Positions 6,972-7,353 of a stretch of DNA of 7,353 bases are shown here, in pieces. Each line of letters opens with the position of its first letter. The first letter of the stretch is position 1. The translations under genes and the position numbers were made by a program. The stretch is taken from the NCBI GenBank assembly GCA_020848855.1, contig JADLHH010000532.1, positions 1 to 7,353 of the forward strand. Reading direction: 5' to 3'. Under the pieces are notes generated by a model. The model ran no database searches. It was not told where the DNA came from and saw only the letters and a program-made list of their open reading frames with translations. This DNA comes from Anaerolineae bacterium. GTDB taxonomy: Bacteria; Chloroflexota; Anaerolineae; Aggregatilineales; Phototrophicaceae.

Positions 6972-7004
6972 GTGATGACAAGCCCTTACGACAAGCTCAA
7001 CCGA

Positions 7005-7018
7005 GATTCTTGAGAATC
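7005..7018. promoter_or_regulatory. Operator-like inverted repeat upstream of the GH144-like gene
   Basis: GATTCT-TG-AGAATC is a perfect 6-bp inverted repeat with a 2-nt spacer, 33 nt before ATG 6971. It differs from the AAAAGCGCTTTT palindrome of the LacI gene, so if it is an operator it belongs to another regulator. Confidence 0.4.
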
Positions 7019-7053
7019 ACACATGCTATCCTTAGGGAGCCGAAACGCCCCCA

Positions 7054-7171
7054 AGAAGCCATTTGAAAGTTCATATGTTCTCGCTTGAGGGCATGTGCAA
7101 CCTGCGCTTGCCTATGTCGCGCCCGTACAGCCGCCAATCACGAGAACAGCAGCGATTTTTCAATGGCTTCT
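7054..7171. repeat. Nested long inverted repeat
   Basis: The outer arms AGAAGCCATT (7054-7063) and AATGGCTTCT (7162-7171) match perfectly, and pairing continues with one bulge through TTTGAAA/TTTCAA. Inner arms TGTTCTCG (7076-7083) and CGAGAACA (7141-7148) nest inside them. The 118-bp stretch could form one long stem enclosing a GC-rich loop. It may be a structured leader of the GH144-like mRNA or a remnant of a small non-autonomous element. No coding frame is present. Confidence 0.55.
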
Positions 7172-7281
7172 AACGGGAGTTGATTTTAGGGGTAATAGCC
7201 AATGATTGCTACTATGGCAGAAGTGTTGACAGGGTAATCGCATCAAAATAGCCATTTAGGTCAAAAAGGGTCATAGGTGTT

Positions 7282-7341
7282 TTGTAGGGGCAGACCTGTG
7301 TGTCTGCCCCAGCGGGCGAACACGTGGGTTCGCCCCTACAA
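7282..7341. repeat. MITE/REP-like 60-bp palindromic repeat with two hairpins
   Basis: The element is bounded by perfect 10-bp terminal inverted repeats, TTGTAGGGGC (7282-7291) and GCCCCTACAA (7332-7341). Inside are two stems: GGGGCAGAC/GTCTGCCCC (7287-7295 with 7302-7310) and GGGCGAAC/GTTCGCCC (7314-7321 with 7328-7335). Such GTAGGGGC palindromes are, to my knowledge, dispersed in many copies in Chloroflexota and cyanobacterial genomes. The hairpin at 4831-4855 is a related shorter copy. Confidence 0.75.
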
Positions 7342-7353
7342 GAGCGTTGTGAA

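Larger units (their letters stand above)
6972..7353. other. Gene-free region upstream of the GH144-like gene
   Basis: About 380 bases with no credible coding frame on either strand, and visibly more A+T-rich between about 7150 and 7285 than the genes. It holds a 14-bp inverted repeat (7005-7018), a possible minus-strand hairpin (7031-7055, CTTAGGG against CCCCAAG with one G-U pair on that strand), a nested long inverted repeat (7054-7171) and a 60-bp palindromic element (7282-7341). A TAAAAT on the minus strand (7188-7183) could be a -10 box for the GH144-like gene, but its -35 partner is poor. Confidence 0.6.

Noticed and set aside
7226..7254. Consensus -35 TTGACA on the plus strand
   Set aside because: The hexamer 17 nt later is TAGCCA, a poor -10, and no plus-strand gene follows in the window.

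Overview
This window is a carbohydrate-utilisation locus with every recognisable gene on the minus strand. GC is moderately high in the genes and lower in the non-coding right end. Gene content, the protein styles and the GGGGC-type palindromic repeats suggest a Chloroflexota bacterium (Anaerolineae-like). That assignment is an inference from familiarity, since no rRNA or taxonomic marker is present.

In transcription order (right to left): (1) 7353-6972, about 380 bases without a gene. It holds a 60-bp palindromic repeat with 10-bp terminal inverted repeats, a nested long inverted repeat and a 14-bp operator-like inverted repeat. (2) 6971-4863, a gene for a cytoplasmic GH144/glycoamylase-like enzyme (beta-sandwich domain, FN3 domain, catalytic domain). 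It carries an in-frame TGA at codon 55, so the intact ORF begins only after that stop. (3) 4862-4640, an intergenic region with a hairpin related to the right-end repeat, an inverted repeat, a possible promoter and a perfect 18-bp LacI-type palindrome. (4) A LacI/GalR-family repressor. (5) A secreted carbohydrate-binding protein. (6) A strong 12-bp stem-loop. (7) Two CUT1-type sugar permeases. (8) The N-terminal part of a membrane-anchored, TPR-like protein that runs off the left edge, 2 nt after the second permease.

Likely logic: the binding protein captures an oligosaccharide outside the cell and the MalF/MalG-like permease pair imports it, using an ATPase encoded elsewhere. The LacI protein senses the sugar and controls its own operon through the palindrome just upstream of its start. 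The GH144-like enzyme, which has no signal peptide, may cleave the imported sugar in the cytoplasm. GH144 members act on beta-1,2-glucan or sophoro-oligosaccharides, so these are the leading substrate guess, but not a demonstrated one.

Most notable observations: the in-frame stop that splits an otherwise continuous domain of the GH144-like gene; two related palindromic repeats that bracket this gene and differ by a compensatory A/T insertion; the nested inverted repeat upstream of it; and the partial membrane/TPR-like protein coupled to the permeases.
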